From: a virus
Virus record (IMG/VR): IMGVR_UViG_3300042866_000949
Location: 1 to 28,433 of that record
Reading direction: 5' to 3' (one strand)
DNA length: 28,433 nt
Below, one piece after another: positions 14,254-19,869 of this stretch; positions within the stretch are counted from its first letter, which is position 1; each line of letters opens with the position of its first letter. The notes under the pieces are model-generated. The model was not told where the DNA came from. It worked only from the letters and a program-made list of their open reading frames with translations, and ran no database searches. Made by a program: the position numbers and the translations under genes.

Positions 14254-14757
14254 ATGAATGCCCCACACTATTCCTACATGAAGTACTGGAGGATCGTACG
14301 GAAGTACACCATGATGAAGTATAATCTAAACCAAGATGATCTTGACGTGCTGTTCTATATCCACGATGAAAAATACTTCAGCAACTACCAGTTCGAGAAA
14401 TACGAAAAGACCATGCCTTGGAACGTCAAGCGACTGCAAAGCCTATGCGAGCGCGGATGGATCACAAGGCTCCCAAGCGGAAACAAGTACGCCAAACGAG
14501 ATGTCTATGAAGTGACCATCAAAACACAACGCGTAATCAACAACATCTACTCCATCCTCAATGGCGATGGCTTTCCTACCATCACCCAACGTATGGACAA
14601 GCGCCGTAAGCGCTACCTCGAGACCCGCTACAAGAACTTCATGGCCACTATGGTCGAGGAAATCAAGGAGAATAAAAAGAAAGAGGCCGAGTTTGCCGCA
14701 GCCCAAGAAGCCGAACGCCTGCGCAATGAGCGCATACGCCGCTCTAGAGGACAATAA
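14254..14757 (+). CDS. Winged-helix (MarR-like) protein
   Basis: A 167-residue protein and the only clear plus-strand gene in the left half. Residues 10-95 read as a winged helix: YWRIVRKYTMMKYNLNQDDL and DVLFYIHDEKYFS lead into a recognition-helix region WNVKRLQSLCERGWITRLPS and a wing KRDVYEVTIK. A long charged helix follows (residues 115-167, rich in Lys, Glu, Arg). Proteins like this are annotated as MarR-like in crAss-like and related phages. It may regulate late transcription or bind DNA during packaging. ATG 14254 is the first start; ATG 14278 is an alternative. Its 3' end overlaps the groES 3' end by 14 bases head-on. Confidence 0.55.
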   Translation: MNAPHYSYMKYWRIVRKYTMMKYNLNQDDLDVLFYIHDEKYFSNYQFEKYEKTMPWNVKRLQSLCERGWITRLPSGNKYAKRDVYEVTIKTQRVINNIYSILNGDGFPTITQRMDKRRKRYLETRYKNFMATMVEEIKENKKKEAEFAAAQEAERLRNERIRRSRGQ

Positions 14758-15001
14758 CTACATCCCGCTCCTGTATGATCGTGTAGTGATGCCCACTGAT
14801 CACCATCGTGAATGAGTGACCCTTATCATAATGGATCACATCACCCTCTTTGATATGGGTTACATCCGTTCCCGAAGCCACTACCTTGGCCTTCTTGTAC
14901 CTAAACTCGTCAGCATCTCTGGCCGACAACAACAGACCTGTGTCCGTCTTTACTTCCTCCTCAATGTTGGAGATGACTATGTACTTTCCGATGGGCTTCA
15001 T
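14744..15001 (-). CDS. groES: Co-chaperonin GroES
   Basis: An 85-residue Cpn10 starting at ATG 15001, which overlaps the groEL stop as ATGA; a longer frame has no support. MKPIGKYIVISNIEEEVKTD matches the first strand of GroES and is followed by a shortened mobile loop TGLLLSARDADEF. Then come YKKAKVVASGTDVTHIKEGD and VIHYDKGHSFTMVISGHHYT, and the end IIQERDVVIVL is the canonical last strand. It should cap the phage GroEL ring. It is slightly shorter than bacterial GroES (about 97 residues). A full-length GroEL in the same operon makes the call strong. Its end overlaps the convergent winged-helix gene. Confidence 0.85.
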   Translation of the reverse strand: MKPIGKYIVISNIEEEVKTDTGLLLSARDADEFRYKKAKVVASGTDVTHIKEGDVIHYDKGHSFTMVISGHHYTIIQERDVVIVL

Positions 15002-16620
15002 GGCTGTGGTTCGTATACTCGTGCCATTGTCACGATTGCGTTGGTGGATAAAATGGTTACCGCTACGCTGATGGCGTTCTGCAAAGCACATCGCGTTACC
15101 TTCAACGGGTCAACTACACCCATCTTGATCAAATCACCGTGAGATCCTGTCTTCAAGTTGTAGCCCATGTTGAATTCAGTCACATCATCGTACACAGAGT
15201 GTACACTTATGCCAGCGTTGGTCAGGATTTGGTTGAGTGGGGCTTGTAGGGATTGTTTTAGGATATGAATGGCGGCTAATTTTTCTGCGCTGTGAGGCAC
15301 GATCGATGAGAACATGGTATCTTGGGTAGCAATGTGGTGCAAAGCGCGTCCAGAACCCGGCAAAATGCCTTCCTCGAGGGCCGAACGAACGGCACATACT
15401 GCGTCATCGACGCGGTCGTACAACTCCTTCTGCTCCAAGTCGGTGTTTCCACCAACGTATATGACACCAATACCACCAGTCAAGGAGGCGATGCGCTCCA
15501 ACAGAAAGTCCTTGTCTGCTTTCTTTGCTGCTTGTGCGTGTGATTGCCACAATTGAGCCACTCGCTCGTCGATTGTCTGCTGGTTAGAGCGCGCGGTGGA
15601 TTTAATCAGTATGGTTTTGTCTGAAGAGACGATCACTTTGGCGGCATGGCCTAGGTCCGAGTAGTTGATCAGGCTCAAATCGTCGCCGGTCTTCTCGCTA
15701 TAGTAGGTTGCACCCACACTCACAGCGATGTCCTGCATCAACTCGTGCTGCTTATACCCAAAACTAGGTGGTTGGATAGCCACAATCTTCAGGTTGTTCT
15801 TCATTACGTTCGCAGCCAACGTGTTCACCACGTTAACATTGCACGGTGCAATCAATAAAATCTTCTTGTTCTCCTGAATGATGGGCTTCAATACCAACTC
15901 CAATTGCAGGATGTTGCTAATCTCCATGTCAGCCACCAATACCATCACATCCTCGTACACGCACTCGTCCTTCTTCTGATCATTGATGAACAACGGACTC
16001 AAATACCCCCTATCAATCTTCAACCCGAGCGTAGTCTCCGCATACGTCTCTGTACTTTGGCTTCTCTCCACCGTTACAATACCAGTCTTACCAACTTCCT
16101 TGTAAACGCCAGCAATTATCCCACCAATGTTTTTGTCATTGTTGGCAGAAATCGTAGCCACGTCCGTAAGCATAGCGTTCGTCAACTTCTTACCATTCTG
16201 CTTCAACTTCTCCACCACCAAATCACTCACCTCCACCAAACTGCGTAGCAGTTCAGTACGGTTCAATGACGGGTTCGCGTTCAAATGGTCCAAGCCATTA
16301 AGAATCAAAGACTCCGTCAGCACAATACTCGTAGTCGTACCATCACCCGCCTCCGTCGCAGTGCGATCGGCAGCCTGCTTGACAATCTTCACAGCCAAGT
16401 TCTCAATCGGGTCAATCAAGTCTATCGACTTGGCCACAGTTACACCATCCTTGGTGACCGTAAGGCCATGCGTATGGTTGGGTGACTCAATCAATACCGT
16501 GTTGCCGCTAGGCCCCAATGTACTCTTAACTGCCTTGGAAAGTTTCTTGATACCACTAACCAACTTGCCTTGTGCCTCTTCGTCAAAAGCCAAGTCCTTC
16601 GGAGAATAACCTAAATTCAT
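14998..16620 (-). CDS. groEL: Chaperonin GroEL (phage-encoded)
   Basis: A 540-residue group I chaperonin, starting at ATG 16620 (upstream in-frame codons lie in the promoter and leader). The equatorial domain has VKSTLGPSGNTVLIES, TKDGVTVAKSIDL and AGDGTTTSIV, with the ATPase Asp at D93. The apical domain includes RGYLSPLFIND near 204-213. The second equatorial part has RVDDAVCAVRSALEEGILPG, with the catalytic Asp at D406. The variant GSGRAL replaces GGGVAL, and the Gly-Gly-Met tail is absent. It should form ATP-driven folding rings, presumably for phage proteins the host chaperonin folds poorly, such as capsid or fibres. It is transcribed with groES from the promoter at 16645. Confidence 0.93.
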   Translation of the reverse strand: MNLGYSPKDLAFDEEAQGKLVSGIKKLSKAVKSTLGPSGNTVLIESPNHTHGLTVTKDGVTVAKSIDLIDPIENLAVKIVKQAADRTATEAGDGTTTSIVLTESLILNGLDHLNANPSLNRTELLRSLVEVSDLVVEKLKQNGKKLTNAMLTDVATISANNDKNIGGIIAGVYKEVGKTGIVTVERSQSTETYAETTLGLKIDRGYLSPLFINDQKKDECVYEDVMVLVADMEISNILQLELVLKPIIQENKKILLIAPCNVNVVNTLAANVMKNNLKIVAIQPPSFGYKQHELMQDIAVSVGATYYSEKTGDDLSLINYSDLGHAAKVIVSSDKTILIKSTARSNQQTIDERVAQLWQSHAQAAKKADKDFLLERIASLTGGIGVIYVGGNTDLEQKELYDRVDDAVCAVRSALEEGILPGSGRALHHIATQDTMFSSIVPHSAEKLAAIHILKQSLQAPLNQILTNAGISVHSVYDDVTEFNMGYNLKTGSHGDLIKMGVVDPLKVTRCALQNAISVAVTILSTNAIVTMARVYEPQP

Positions 16621-16644
16621 ATAATTCGATTTGATTTGATACCA

Positions 16645-16652
16645 CAAATATA
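16645..16652 (-). promoter_or_regulatory. groEL-groES promoter -7 element (TATATTTG)
   Basis: On the minus strand GATGTATATTTGTGG gives TAnnTTTG 24 bases before the groEL ATG. The leader contains ATCAAATCAAATCG, the A-rich motif seen at other starts. Confidence 0.65.
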
Positions 16653-16718
16653 CATCTTCACATCGTATGTGCAACAGGACGATCTCCTTTCACATTTTCC
16701 TCCATCACAAAATTTGTG

Positions 16719-16975
16719 ATGTTGAATATGTTAATGTTGATGTTGACTTTTCCTTATCTCTCTCTCTCTTTTCTTAATGCGCAACTTTTTTTTTTATTTT
16801 CATTTCGGTTTCATTTTCAACATTTTCAACATATTTCCTTTTAACTCCTTTATTTTCAATGAGTTACTAATTTCAATTTCAACATATTTTTAACATAAAC
16901 TATGTTAAGTTTAACATGCAATTGTCATAGTATTGTAGAATTGTCTAAGTTATGTAGTAATAAGGCATGTTGAAA
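16719..16975. repeat. Cluster of ATGTTGA/TCAACAT heptamers, AT-rich
   Basis: The gene-free stretch upstream of groEL has ATGTTGA at 16719, 16734 and 16740 (with ATGTTAA at 16728), TCAACAT at 16817, 16826 and 16879, and ATGTTGA at 16968. At 16890-16917 there is a compound inverted repeat TTAACAT-N5-ATGTTAA-N2-TTAACAT. A pyrimidine run (TCTCTCTCTCTC) lies at about 16757-16768. Together with the phased repeats at 16995 this looks like a protein-binding, easily melted locus. No gene is visible here. Confidence 0.6.
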
Positions 16976-16994
16976 ATTTCAATTCATGCCAAAA

Positions 16995-17099
16995 ACATGT
17001 TGTTTTTTAGGCCAATTATGTTGAAAATCGAGGCACTTATGTCGAAAAATGACAACTTTATGTTGAATTTGGGGACATTTATGTTGGCTTTTGAGGGGC
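16995..17099. repeat. Five iteron-like units in exact 21-bp phase
   Basis: ATGTTG or ATGTCG occurs with its ATG at 16997, 17018, 17039, 17060 and 17081, each exactly 21 bp apart, or two helical turns. The units share ATGTTGAAAAT at the front and a partly conserved GGxxA-C-A-T-T at the back. No open frame explains this periodicity. Equal spacing places all binding faces on one side of the helix, as in replication iterons. It lies beside an AT-rich region, so an origin of replication or a cooperative operator is the best reading. Confidence 0.65.
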
Positions 17100-17152
17100 G
17101 ATTTGGGACCAAATGGGGTCAGACATAGGACAATTCTTGCCCTATGGGGACG

Positions 17153-17177
17153 AAAAAAGGGAGCATATAGCCCCCTT
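17153..17177 (-). terminator. Terminator after the small gene at 17223-17435
   Basis: On the minus strand AAGGGGGC (17177-17170) pairs with GCTCCCTT (17164-17157), with one G-U pair, around a 5-base loop and is followed by TTTTTT then CG. It lies 46 bases past the stop at 17223 and separates that gene from the phased-repeat locus. Confidence 0.65.
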
Positions 17178-17222
17178 CATAATGACAAGTCTGCCTTCGG
17201 CATCCTTATGTGATTGATGCGC

Positions 17223-17435
17223 TTAACCGCGTTTTACAATTGGCATAAGCATCTCCATTGCATCCTCACTTCGCTCGGCTCTCTTGTATGCCTCGCTCAT
17301 CATCTCAATCTTCTGCTCCTTCATACGATCCTTGCGCATCTGCGCATACTTGCTAATGCCCATCTCGTAACTGGGACTCTCTTGCGTAGCACCATAACTG
17401 ATATGGCTCGCTACAATGTTGAACTTCTTTATCAT
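17223..17435 (-). CDS. Small charged protein at the early/late divide
   Basis: The start is ATG 17435, 7 bases after a TATATTTG promoter element; the longer frame runs through the promoter and repeats and is unlikely. The 70 residues begin MIKKFNIVASHISYGATQES and end in a charged, Met-rich helix (YAQMRKDRMKEQKIEMMSEA, then YKRAERSEDAMEMLMP). I do not recognise a family. As a monocistronic gene with its own promoter and terminator, facing the early region across a repeat-rich control segment, it could be a regulator, but no DNA-binding motif is obvious. Confidence 0.6.
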   Translation of the reverse strand: MIKKFNIVASHISYGATQESPSYEMGISKYAQMRKDRMKEQKIEMMSEAYKRAERSEDAMEMLMPIVKRG

Positions 17436-17442
17436 GATTGAG

Positions 17443-17450
17443 CAAATATA
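17443..17450 (-). promoter_or_regulatory. Promoter -7 element (TATATTTG) for the 17223-17435 gene
   Basis: On the minus strand GCTTATATTTGCTCAATCATG gives TAnnTTTG very close to the ATG at 17435, so the leader is short or nearly absent. The direct repeats at 17471-17526 lie just upstream, where a regulator could act. Confidence 0.6.
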
Positions 17451-17470
17451 AGCAATGTTCTTGAAGAGGT

Positions 17471-17526
17471 TAGATACTCTCAGTGTGGGGGTACAGGAGA
17501 TACTAGACACTCTCAGTGTGGGGGTT
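17471..17526. repeat. Two direct repeats with internal dyad, 33 bp apart
   Basis: TAGA(T/C)ACTCTCAGTGTGGGGGT occurs at 17471 and 17504, a spacing of 33 bp (about three helical turns). Each holds the dyad CACTCTCAGTG (one mismatch in the first copy). The second copy runs into GGGGGT-TAT-ACCCCC (17520-17534), a perfect 6-bp hairpin. No gene covers them. They sit between the two divergent promoters and are candidate operators. Confidence 0.55.
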
Positions 17527-17581
17527 ATACCCCCCGATTTGCGCGCACGACCCATAGAGAAAGTCACTTTTTTTCGCATAG

Positions 17582-17611
17582 CCCCCCTCCCCTTTTCCCC
17601 TTTTTTGCCCC
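17582..17611 (-). other. G-quadruplex-capable run (minus strand) in a gene-free control region
   Basis: The minus strand has four G-runs (GGGG, GGGG, GGGG, GGGGGG) with loops of 7, 4 and 1 bases. It lies in the gene-free stretch 17436-17831 between divergent genes; the rest of that stretch holds the repeats, one palindrome and the early promoter. Confidence 0.45.
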
Positions 17612-17739
17612 GATTTTTGCCCTTTTTTCATAGATTCATCGCCTTTTGGCTATGGGGTTGCCCTCCATCGTGATGCACACCCGCAAATTGTGTATTTTAC
17701 CCCCAACCCCGCAACCCCTTGACTATCAAGGGTTTACGC

Positions 17740-17756
17740 GGTGTCGTTACGACACC
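17740..17756 (+). promoter_or_regulatory. 17-bp palindrome, site 1 (upstream of early promoter)
   Basis: GGTGTCGTTACGACACC, a perfect dyad around a central T. It ends 23 bases before the -33 box of the promoter at 17780, a position suited to an operator. Two further GACACC half-site-like repeats abut or follow it. Confidence 0.7.
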
Positions 17757-17779
17757 GACACCGAAAAAAATACAAATAG

Positions 17780-17811
17780 TTTGGTATTGTAAAATCTTTG
17801 TAGTAGTATTG
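17780..17811 (+). promoter_or_regulatory. Early promoter 1 (TTTG-N20-TAGTATTG)
   Basis: The -33 TTTG at 17780 and -7 TAGTATTG at 17804 have the same N20 spacing as the other early promoters, with one mismatch in the -7 box. GTATTGT after the -33 box resembles GAATTGT in the others. The gene at 17832 starts about 13 bases past the expected transcription start. Confidence 0.6.
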
Positions 17812-17831
17812 TATCGTCTTAATGACGAAAT

Positions 17832-18569
17832 ATGAAAAACCAAAAAATCGAAGCAACCATTAGCGGAATGTTAATGGCTTCAAAAGGAAAGCAAAGCAAG
17901 GCGTTGAAAGTGAACGAGATTAAAACTGCGTTTAGCAAATTGAACGACCTTGACAAGGCGAAATTTACGGCGTCTCTCATTCTTGCACAAGATTTGGCAA
18001 AGTTGAAACCCATTTTTGATGAGTTTTGCAAGGCGGTGAAAAACAAGTTGAAAGATGAGGGCTTGACTGCAAAGGAGTTACCAAATCAAGACGCCATAAT
18101 TTGGGCGGTTTACAAAATCACAAAAAGTTGGTTTCATCGCCTTGTCAAGGTCGGCGGTATCGCCCCCAACATCGTGAACAAATTTATCGCCAAATGTGAT
18201 GAGATGGAGGCAAACGGCGAAACCCCGACGCGTTCTATTGATGCCCTCAACACATGGGCGAAAAGTTACGACGACCACAAGGGCGAGGCGGACACCGACG
18301 GCGAAAGTTTATCCGATTTGCGTGATGGTGGCGAACGCCGTGAAACCCTTTGGGGTATCAAATCGGGAAAGTTAAAATTGAACTTTTTCACCGACGGCAC
18401 AAGTGAAACGAATTTCACCGACGCGGAAATTAACGAACTTTTGATACGCATTACTGCCCACATCAAGAGCAAGTATGCGGAGAAAAAGACAACGCCCAAA
18501 CAGCGTGAGAAATTGGATGCAGTGCAAAGGGAAAAGAAACCCATTGCCGTTAACAAGTTGCTCAAATAA
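17832..18569 (+). CDS. First early protein, unknown function, monocistronic
   Basis: A 245-residue, Lys-rich, mostly helical protein beginning MKNQKIEATISGMLMASKGK. Residues 85-130 (DAIIWAVYKITKSWFHRLVK, then VGGIAPNIVNKFI) have a helical pattern with aromatics. The middle is acidic (DDHKGEADTDGESLSDLRDG) and the end is strongly basic (KKTTPKQREKLDAVQREKKP). I recognise no family and see no enzyme motif. It is the first rightward gene, with its own promoter, a palindrome just upstream and two terminators downstream, so it is controlled separately. An early regulator or host-takeover protein is possible; it is a candidate to bind the palindromes, but nothing in its sequence proves this. Confidence 0.8.
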   Translation: MKNQKIEATISGMLMASKGKQSKALKVNEIKTAFSKLNDLDKAKFTASLILAQDLAKLKPIFDEFCKAVKNKLKDEGLTAKELPNQDAIIWAVYKITKSWFHRLVKVGGIAPNIVNKFIAKCDEMEANGETPTRSIDALNTWAKSYDDHKGEADTDGESLSDLRDGGERRETLWGIKSGKLKLNFFTDGTSETNFTDAEINELLIRITAHIKSKYAEKKTTPKQREKLDAVQREKKPIAVNKLLK

Positions 18570-18593
18570 GCAACCCAATTAACCCCCAACACT

Positions 18594-18620
18594 AACCCCC
18601 CAAATTTGGGGGGTTTCGTG
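18594..18620 (+). terminator. Hairpin terminator 1 after the first early gene
   Basis: AACCCCCCAAA (18594-18604) is the exact inverse of TTTGGGGGGTT (18605-18615), followed by a weak T stretch (TCGTGTTTATAT). The stem is very strong although the T-tract is modest. Confidence 0.6.
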
Positions 18621-18652
18621 TTTATATGGGTTATTAATTAATAGCACTATTA

Positions 18653-18684
18653 TACCCCTCCGATATTGGAGGGGTATTTTTTTT
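18653..18684 (+). terminator. Strong terminator 2 after the first early gene
   Basis: TACCCCTCC (18653-18661) pairs with GGAGGGGTA (18668-18676) around GATATT and is followed by eight Ts. With terminator 1 it insulates the first early gene from the genes beyond. Confidence 0.88.
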
Positions 18685-18821
18685 GCCCCTATTATTTCAC
18701 CCCTACATTTTACCCCTATTTTAAGCCATTACACGCACTTTCTCACCCTTTGGTATACCTAACCCTCACCCCACTATTTTAATGCCCTTAAAACGCCTAA
18801 TTTAACGCCTCATTTTTTTAT

Positions 18822-18911
18822 GGTGGAAAGTTACACCCCATCGGTGGAAAGAAACGCCCGATATTTTCGGTGTCGTTACGACACCCACCACCCACCAAAA
18901 ATTGGTGGGTG
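18822..18911. repeat. Repeats and hairpin upstream of early promoter 2
   Basis: GGTGGAAAG occurs at 18822 and 18843, 21 bp apart. The hairpin CACCCACCAA (18889-18898) / TTGGTGGGTG (18902-18911) with an AAA loop follows palindrome site 2. The stretch 18685-18960 otherwise holds short CCCCT-A runs and no credible gene. Confidence 0.5.
18869..18885 (+). promoter_or_regulatory. 17-bp palindrome, site 2 (upstream of early promoter 2)
   Basis: GGTGTCGTTACGACACC in non-coding DNA, 75 bases before the promoter at 18961. Identical to site 1 over all 17 bases. Confidence 0.7.
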
Positions 18912-18960
18912 ACACGGCAAGGACACGCCCAGTTTTGAAGTTGGCGAAACGGCAAGACAA

Positions 18961-18992
18961 TTTGGAATTGTCATACCTTTGTCGTACCTTTG
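18961..18992 (+). promoter_or_regulatory. Early promoter 2 (TTTG-N20-TACCTTTG)
   Basis: TTTGGAATTGTCATACC begins at 18961 and the -7 box TACCTTTG is at 18985-18992. This matches the Bacteroidota consensus fully and is nearly identical to promoter 3 at 19136. Confidence 0.8.
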
Positions 18993-19000
18993 TATTGTTG

Positions 19001-19207
19001 ATGGAATGGCAAGAACGAAAGACACGGACACGAGCAAGGCAAGGCAAGAAAAAGCGGTGTCGTTACGACACCACGACACGGCAAGTTCACTCACAAGGCA
19101 AGTCAGTTCACAACTTGGAGATGCACGACTTACAATTTGGAATTGTCATACCTTTGTCGTACCTTTGTAGTGTTGAAATAAGAACCAAATCAAATCAAAA
19201 TGAATAA
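19001..19207 (+). CDS. Possible short ORF between tandem promoters
   Basis: An ATG at 19001, about 9 bases after the promoter 2 -7 box, opens a 68-residue frame beginning MEWQERKTRTRARQGKKKRC. It is Arg/Lys-rich, then runs through palindrome site 3 and the whole of promoter 3 and ends 8 bases inside the next gene. A second ATG at 19006 opens another frame of similar length (MARTKDTDTSKARQEKAVSL). Either could be a leader peptide, but reading through a promoter with no family resemblance makes both doubtful. If neither is coding, 18996-19135 is a transcribed leader carrying one palindrome. Confidence 0.22.
   Translation: MEWQERKTRTRARQGKKKRCRYDTTTRQVHSQGKSVHNLEMHDLQFGIVIPLSYLCSVEIRTKSNQNE
19056..19072 (+). 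promoter_or_regulatory. 17-bp palindrome, site 3 (between tandem promoters)
   Basis: GGTGTCGTTACGACACC, 63 bases upstream of promoter 3 and within the region transcribed from promoter 2. It is preceded by AAAGC, as are sites 4 and 5. Confidence 0.7.
19136..19167 (+). promoter_or_regulatory. Early promoter 3 (TTTG-N20-TACCTTTG)
   Basis: A near-exact copy of promoter 2, identical from about 19132 through the -7 box at 19160-19167. It is followed by an A-rich leader ACCAAATCAAATCAAA directly before the ATG at 19200. It likely drives the long early run. Confidence 0.82.
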
Positions 19208-19469
19208 CCAAAAAAGCGGTGTCGTTACGACACTATCCGACAAGGTCATCATGCAGTTGATGACATTTAACAAATGCACCCGAGAGCGTGCCGTATGTAT
19301 GTACAAGGAGATGTTGCAAACCATCGCCGACTATTATCTGATGCAAAGCGGTGTCGTTACGACACCGAACGCGTCAAGGCATGAAATTGAGGCGTTTGCA
19401 CAGAGCGTATGTAACGCTTATGGGTTAATTGAAAGGCACACGAACGAACTAACTAAACAACTATGTTAA
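19200..19469 (+). CDS. Small early protein, function unknown
   Basis: An 89-residue, mainly helical protein beginning MNNQKSGVVTTLSDKVIMQL. It holds two copies of the palindrome in coding sequence: codons 6-11 and 51-56 both read S-G-V-V-T-T. The parts between (TFNKCTRERAVCMYKEMLQT, and EIEAFAQSVCNAYGLIER) look like amphipathic helices with several Cys. It is the first gene after promoter 3. The stop overlaps the next start in ATGTTAA. No family recognised. Confidence 0.7.
   Translation: MNNQKSGVVTTLSDKVIMQLMTFNKCTRERAVCMYKEMLQTIADYYLMQSGVVTTPNASRHEIEAFAQSVCNAYGLIERHTNELTKQLC
19218..19234 (+). promoter_or_regulatory. 17-bp palindrome, site 4 (just after a gene start)
   Basis: GGTGTCGTTACGACACT, codons 7-12 of the first gene after promoter 3 and 51 bases past its -7 box, where a bound protein would block the start of elongation. 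Confidence 0.7.
19350..19366 (+). promoter_or_regulatory. 17-bp palindrome, site 5 (inside a gene)
   Basis: GGTGTCGTTACGACACC, preceded by CAAAGC. It is the only site clearly in the middle of a gene. It encodes G-V-V-T-T-P. Confidence 0.7.
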
Positions 19470-19651
19470 TCGCATTACACCAAATCATTGTGGGCGGTGA
19501 GACACGCCGTGTCTTGGTCAACCCAAGTTCTATCTATGTGGCATCGGCAACCGATGGTGGCACGATGGTATCAACTATTATCGGAACTATCCGTGTAACG
19601 GAGACGCCCGAACAAATTGAAAAACTGGTGTCGTTACGACACTCAAAATAA
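19463..19651 (+). CDS. Small beta protein, FlbD-like pattern
   Basis: A 62-residue protein: MLIALHQIIVGGETRRVLVN, then PSSIYVASATDGGTMVSTII and GTIRVTETPEQIEKLV. The order strand, INP/VNPSSI, strand, T-I-I-G-x-I-R-V-x-E-T-x-E-x-I-x-x-L is like the short FlbD-type fold found in many phage early regions. Its last residues VSLRHSK come from palindrome site 6 and the stop follows 4 bases after the element. Start overlaps the upstream stop by 7 bases (ATGTTAA). Function unknown. Confidence 0.6.
   Translation: MLIALHQIIVGGETRRVLVNPSSIYVASATDGGTMVSTIIGTIRVTETPEQIEKLVSLRHSK
19627..19643 (+). promoter_or_regulatory. 17-bp palindrome, site 6 (end of a gene)
   Basis: GGTGTCGTTACGACACT, in the last codons of the 62-residue gene, read in another frame (V-S-L-R-H) than at sites 4 and 5. 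The next gene starts 20 bases later. Confidence 0.7.
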
Positions 19652-19663
19652 ACACTAGCAAAT

Positions 19664-19861
19664 ATGGAACACAGAATCTACGCCATCAACCCTAATGAAT
19701 GGGAAGGCTCAACAACAAGATTTATTATGGACTTGTCTGACGATGAATTTATGGAGATTGCAGAGAAGCAAGGATTAGTTTACACGCTCAAAGGGTTTGA
19801 GTTTGAGTTTAACCAAGAAAATATATCAGACCTATGGTATATAAGGATTGTATCAAAATAA
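19664..19861 (+). CDS. Small acidic early protein, function unknown
   Basis: A 65-residue protein beginning MEHRIYAINPNEWEGSTTRF, with LSDDEFMEIAEKQGLVYTLK and FEFNQENISDLWYIRIVS. The pattern of a strand, a D-E-F-M-E-I-A helix and two closing strands is typical of small phage early proteins of an alpha-beta type. No motif for a function. It follows a 12-base gap after the previous stop. Confidence 0.6.
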   Translation: MEHRIYAINPNEWEGSTTRFIMDLSDDEFMEIAEKQGLVYTLKGFEFEFNQENISDLWYIRIVSK

Positions 19862-19869
19862 ACCAACAC

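Noticed and set aside
17455-17673. A 72-residue plus-strand frame in the control region
   Set aside because: It is made of direct repeats and C/T runs with no protein-like composition.
18902-19207. A 101-residue protein starting at 18902
   Set aside because: Its first part crosses promoter 2 and its last part promoter 3. Low complexity and no family support. Only the portion from 19001 is listed, with low confidence.
19200-19651. Toxin-antitoxin pair from two small overlapping genes
   Set aside because: Sizes and overlap would fit, but neither protein resembles a known toxin or antitoxin fold.
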